Source: CAMDTE01 sp034679985 (GTDB lineage Bacteria; Bacteroidota; Bacteroidia; Flavobacteriales; Schleiferiaceae). Taken from it: a stretch of 31,104 nucleotides of DNA. The translations under genes and the position numbers were made by a program. Positions 28,933 to 31,104 of this stretch are shown here, one piece after another. Each line of letters opens with the position of its first letter. The first letter of the stretch is position 1. Location of the stretch: positions 1 to 31,104 of the forward strand of contig JAXITR010000022.1 in the NCBI GenBank assembly GCA_034679985.1, read 5' to 3'. Under the pieces are notes generated by a model. That model was given only the letters and a program-made list of their open reading frames with translations, ran no database searches and was not told the DNA's origin.

Positions 28933-31104
28933 TTAAGAGTCAAGGCTCCTAATCCAGTCAGGAATGAGAGCAGTCAAGCCATTATCCTTGGAGAATTTAA
29001 TTAAACTTTTGGCAAAATTTACCACAATTTTGTGCTCTGTTCCTAGGTTATTTAGGTAAATCGACAAGGATTTTTCATAGAATTCAAGTGCTTTATTATT
29101 TTCGCCCTTGTCCCTAAAGACCTCGCCTATTTCATCATATACTGCTGCAAGTTCAATATGCTCCGCTCCGAGTGTTTTTAGCCATATCGCCAAGCATTTT
29201 TCCAAGAGCTCAAATGCTTTGTTGTAATCACCCATATTACGCGATAAAAAGCCAATGTTACGATAAGCACGGCCTACTTCTGGATGCTCCGCCCCAAAGG
29301 ACTTTAACCTTATTGCCAAGCACTTTTCATATAGCTCAAGTGCCTTGTCGTATTCTCCCTTACCTCGCCATGCACTGCCCATGTTGCTATATGAATCGGC
29401 AACTAATGGATGCTCGGGTCCAAGGGTCTTTAATCTTATTGTCAAGGATTTTTCATAGAAGTCAAGTCCTTTATCGTATTCGTGATTCATATCCCAAACA
29501 GCCCCCATGTTGTTATATGAATTTGCAACTTTTGGATGCTCAGACCCGAGGTTTTTTAATTGAATAATCAAGCACTTTTCATATAGCTCAAGTGCTTTGT
29601 TGGGTTCATACAAATAGTACCAGACATTTCCTAAATAGTTATAACAAATTGCAACGTCTGGATGATCCGAACCGATGGTTTTAATTCTAATTTGCAAGCA
29701 CTTTTCATGGAACTTTATTGCTTTACCGTATTCGCCCATCTGAAACCAGCTAAGGCCAATAGTGCTATACGAAGCGGCTACTTCTGGATGCTCCGCTCCA
29801 AGAGTCATTAATCTAATATCCAAGCTCTTTTCAAAGATCTTATGTGCTTTATCATATTGCGCAATCTCCTTATAAAAATACCCTAAGCTGTCAATTAACT
29901 TTGGATCAAGGGTCGCCTCAATGGCGGGTTGATTTATCAAATCTAATTTTTCACGAACTAAAGTATCGTCGAGTAGTTTTAATGCGACTAGACCATATCT
30001 AATTTCGTCGATTTGCTCAAATCGTATGACTGAAGTGGATTCTTCACCAAGTGATTTGCGTAATGGTTCAAGGGCAAGGTCTTCTAAAATTGTGTCGAGC
30101 GCAGTGAGGGCTTGCCAATCGCCTTGCGTTGGGTTAGCCAAAAGGGACTCGACAAGTGCTTTTGCGCCCTGTGTTTTTAGGTAGATTAAGAGTGGTTTTA
30201 TACAGAGTTTTAATGATTCGTCTTGTTTATCAATGAGCTTAGAAACTAATTCAAGATCGCCACTAGCGGTCTGTTCACACAGTAGGGCTTCGATGGCTGC
30301 TGTTTTAATGGAATTATTATTTTGTACCACTTCAGTAATCAAGTCGACAGAAATTACTTCATGTGTATCAAGTTGTTTTCCTATGAGGTAGAGCAAAAGT
30401 CCTTCAACCGTGAAGCCTATAACTATGTCAAGGTCTTTGGTGAAACGACTAATCCATCCTAAGTTCTTAAGGCGTTGATAGGGGGCATTAATTGCGTCGG
30501 CAACCAAATGTTCTTTGAGCTCTTCCACTTGAAACAGATCATCAAGCAGAAGTTCATTTTTGCCCTTTAGCCACGCTTGACGCGCAAGTAGGTTCATGAA
30601 GTTGCGTTCTTCGTTGGTGAATGTGGCTAGCCAATCCTGCCAAATATTAACGTGCTTAGTTCCTTTAGAAACTAATTTCTTGCCATTATAAACTTCAAGA
30701 AAAATTCTCAGAATGAGCGGATTGCTAATTTGTAAGTAGATGCCCCTATCGATGGTGGCAACTTCATCAAATTTGAAGAGAGGCTTGTATCGGGACTTAT
30801 CTTTTTGTGAATAGAAATTCCAAGCCTCGTTCATCTCCGCCATGTTAAGGGCGGTAAGCCAATAGGCTGAAGACGGAAGATCGGTATCACCTCCGGAGCT
30901 GTCTCGATACAGTAGTTGCTCGTCTTCTTTTGAAAGTTTGAATCTCTTTAATTCGTTGCTCGTATTCGCCCTGCTGGTTACCACAATCTTCAAACTACCA
31001 GGTGCGAATAGTTTGACTAAATCAAGAAGTTCCATCCAAATGGCTTCTGAATTGAGGGACTCGTTCAGTCCGTCGATGAGAATAAACGTTGGGCTATCCT
31101 GAGT
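28933..31104 (-). CDS. NACHT-type NTPase with C-terminal kinesin-light-chain-like TPRs, partial
   Basis: The frame runs to the window edge (723 codons seen), so the N-terminus and Walker A are missing. Near the edge FILIDGLNE is a NACHT Walker B, followed by LKIVVTSRA (sensor 1) and NPLILRIFLEVYNG, the usual STAND NTPase order. A helical middle region follows, then seven TPR units of 42 residues, each with the pattern Y-x-x-x-G...Y-x-K-A-L-x-x-Y-E-K-x-L-x-I-x-L-K-x-L-G-x-E-H-P-x-V, characteristic of kinesin light chain/NPHP3-type TPRs. Bacterial NACHT/Avs proteins sense phage proteins through such C-terminal repeats and kill or block the infected cell. The effector, if it lies at the N-terminus, is outside the window. 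AT-rich composition fits acquisition. Confidence 0.88.
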   Translation of the reverse strand, partial: TQDSPTFILIDGLNESLNSEAIWMELLDLVKLFAPGSLKIVVTSRANTSNELKRFKLSKEDEQLLYRDSSGGDTDLPSSAYWLTALNMAEMNEAWNFYSQKDKSRYKPLFKFDEVATIDRGIYLQISNPLILRIFLEVYNGKKLVSKGTKHVNIWQDWLATFTNEERNFMNLLARQAWLKGKNELLLDDLFQVEELKEHLVADAINAPYQRLKNLGWISRFTKDLDIVIGFTVEGLLLYLIGKQLDTHEVISVDLITEVVQNNNSIKTAAIEALLCEQTASGDLELVSKLIDKQDESLKLCIKPLLIYLKTQGAKALVESLLANPTQGDWQALTALDTILEDLALEPLRKSLGEESTSVIRFEQIDEIRYGLVALKLLDDTLVREKLDLINQPAIEATLDPKLIDSLGYFYKEIAQYDKAHKIFEKSLDIRLMTLGAEHPEVAASYSTIGLSWFQMGEYGKAIKFHEKCLQIRIKTIGSDHPDVAICYNYLGNVWYYLYEPNKALELYEKCLIIQLKNLGSEHPKVANSYNNMGAVWDMNHEYDKGLDFYEKSLTIRLKTLGPEHPLVADSYSNMGSAWRGKGEYDKALELYEKCLAIRLKSFGAEHPEVGRAYRNIGFLSRNMGDYNKAFELLEKCLAIWLKTLGAEHIELAAVYDEIGEVFRDKGENNKALEFYEKSLSIYLNNLGTEHKIVVNFAKSLIKFSKDNGLTALIPDWIRSLDS
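29020..29885 (-). repeat. Seven tandem 126-bp units encoding TPRs
   Basis: Within the NACHT gene, units of 126 bp (42 codons) recur seven times. Each ends with the G-x-E-H-P-x-V or similar motif (GAEHPEV, GSDHPDV, GSEHPKV, GPEHPLV, GAEHPEV, GAEHIEL, GTEHKIV). The boundaries are approximate. Such an array could gain or lose units by recombination. Confidence 0.8.

Noticed and set aside
29020..29885. Regular 126-bp repeats considered as a CRISPR or satellite array
   Set aside because: The periodicity is explained by seven 42-codon TPR units in the reading frame; there are no constant repeats with unique spacers.

Overview
The window comes from a member of the Bacteroidota, probably of moderate to high GC. 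The evidence is a type IX secretion (T9SS) type B sorting domain at the left edge, a Bacteroidota-type three-gene sdhCAB locus, an S46-peptidase-like protein, a CotH/lamin-tail exoprotein, and promoters of the TAnnTTTG type instead of E. coli -10 boxes. Several of these boxes lie 4-7 nt from the start codon, implying near-leaderless transcripts. Genus and species cannot be fixed from the sequence.

Layout. 1-13.7 kb looks like conserved chromosome: the end of a T9SS cargo protein; a shortened, apparently inactive S46-like protein; sdhB, sdhA and sdhC (minus strand); then a plus-strand run of a thioredoxin-like lipid/envelope-type protein, Xaa-Pro aminopeptidase, an alpha/beta hydrolase, an atypical SDR and a 2-(amino/hydroxy)muconic-semialdehyde-type aldehyde dehydrogenase, closed by a strong hairpin; then a CotH-kinase/lamin-tail exoprotein on the minus strand. 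13.7-16.2 kb is a toxin-antitoxin island: a three-gene HipB-HipS-HipT locus and a HigB-HigA locus, each with inverted repeats over its promoter.

16.3-27.7 kb is the most unusual part. A WYL regulator is followed by a soluble Clp-type AAA+ ATPase fused to a complete FtsH-type (M41) zinc protease domain. The upstream regions of these two genes share an inverted repeat, ACCTCC-N13-GGAGGT, with a partly conserved spacer, so it is a candidate WYL operator. Next come a DUF2130 coiled-coil protein with a PD-(D/E)xK-like motif and a tight seven-gene cassette: a Trp-rich unknown, a DUF4407 membrane/coiled-coil protein, a second four-helix membrane protein, a protein with a Cys-rich N-terminus, one membrane helix and an OmpA peptidoglycan-binding domain, a membrane protein with a transglutaminase-like Cys/His domain, a DUF350 membrane protein, and a final unknown. 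I know of no described system with this gene set. By inference it is an envelope-spanning, regulated stress or conflict system.

27.7-31.1 kb is clearly AT-richer and looks acquired: a fragment resembling an IS3-family orfA start, a GIY-YIG nuclease-like protein, and, converging on it, a NACHT-type NTPase with seven kinesin-light-chain-like TPR units (its 5' end lies beyond the window), followed by a previously easy-to-miss 52-residue reading frame. This is defence-island-like content. No rRNA, tRNA or CRISPR array was seen.
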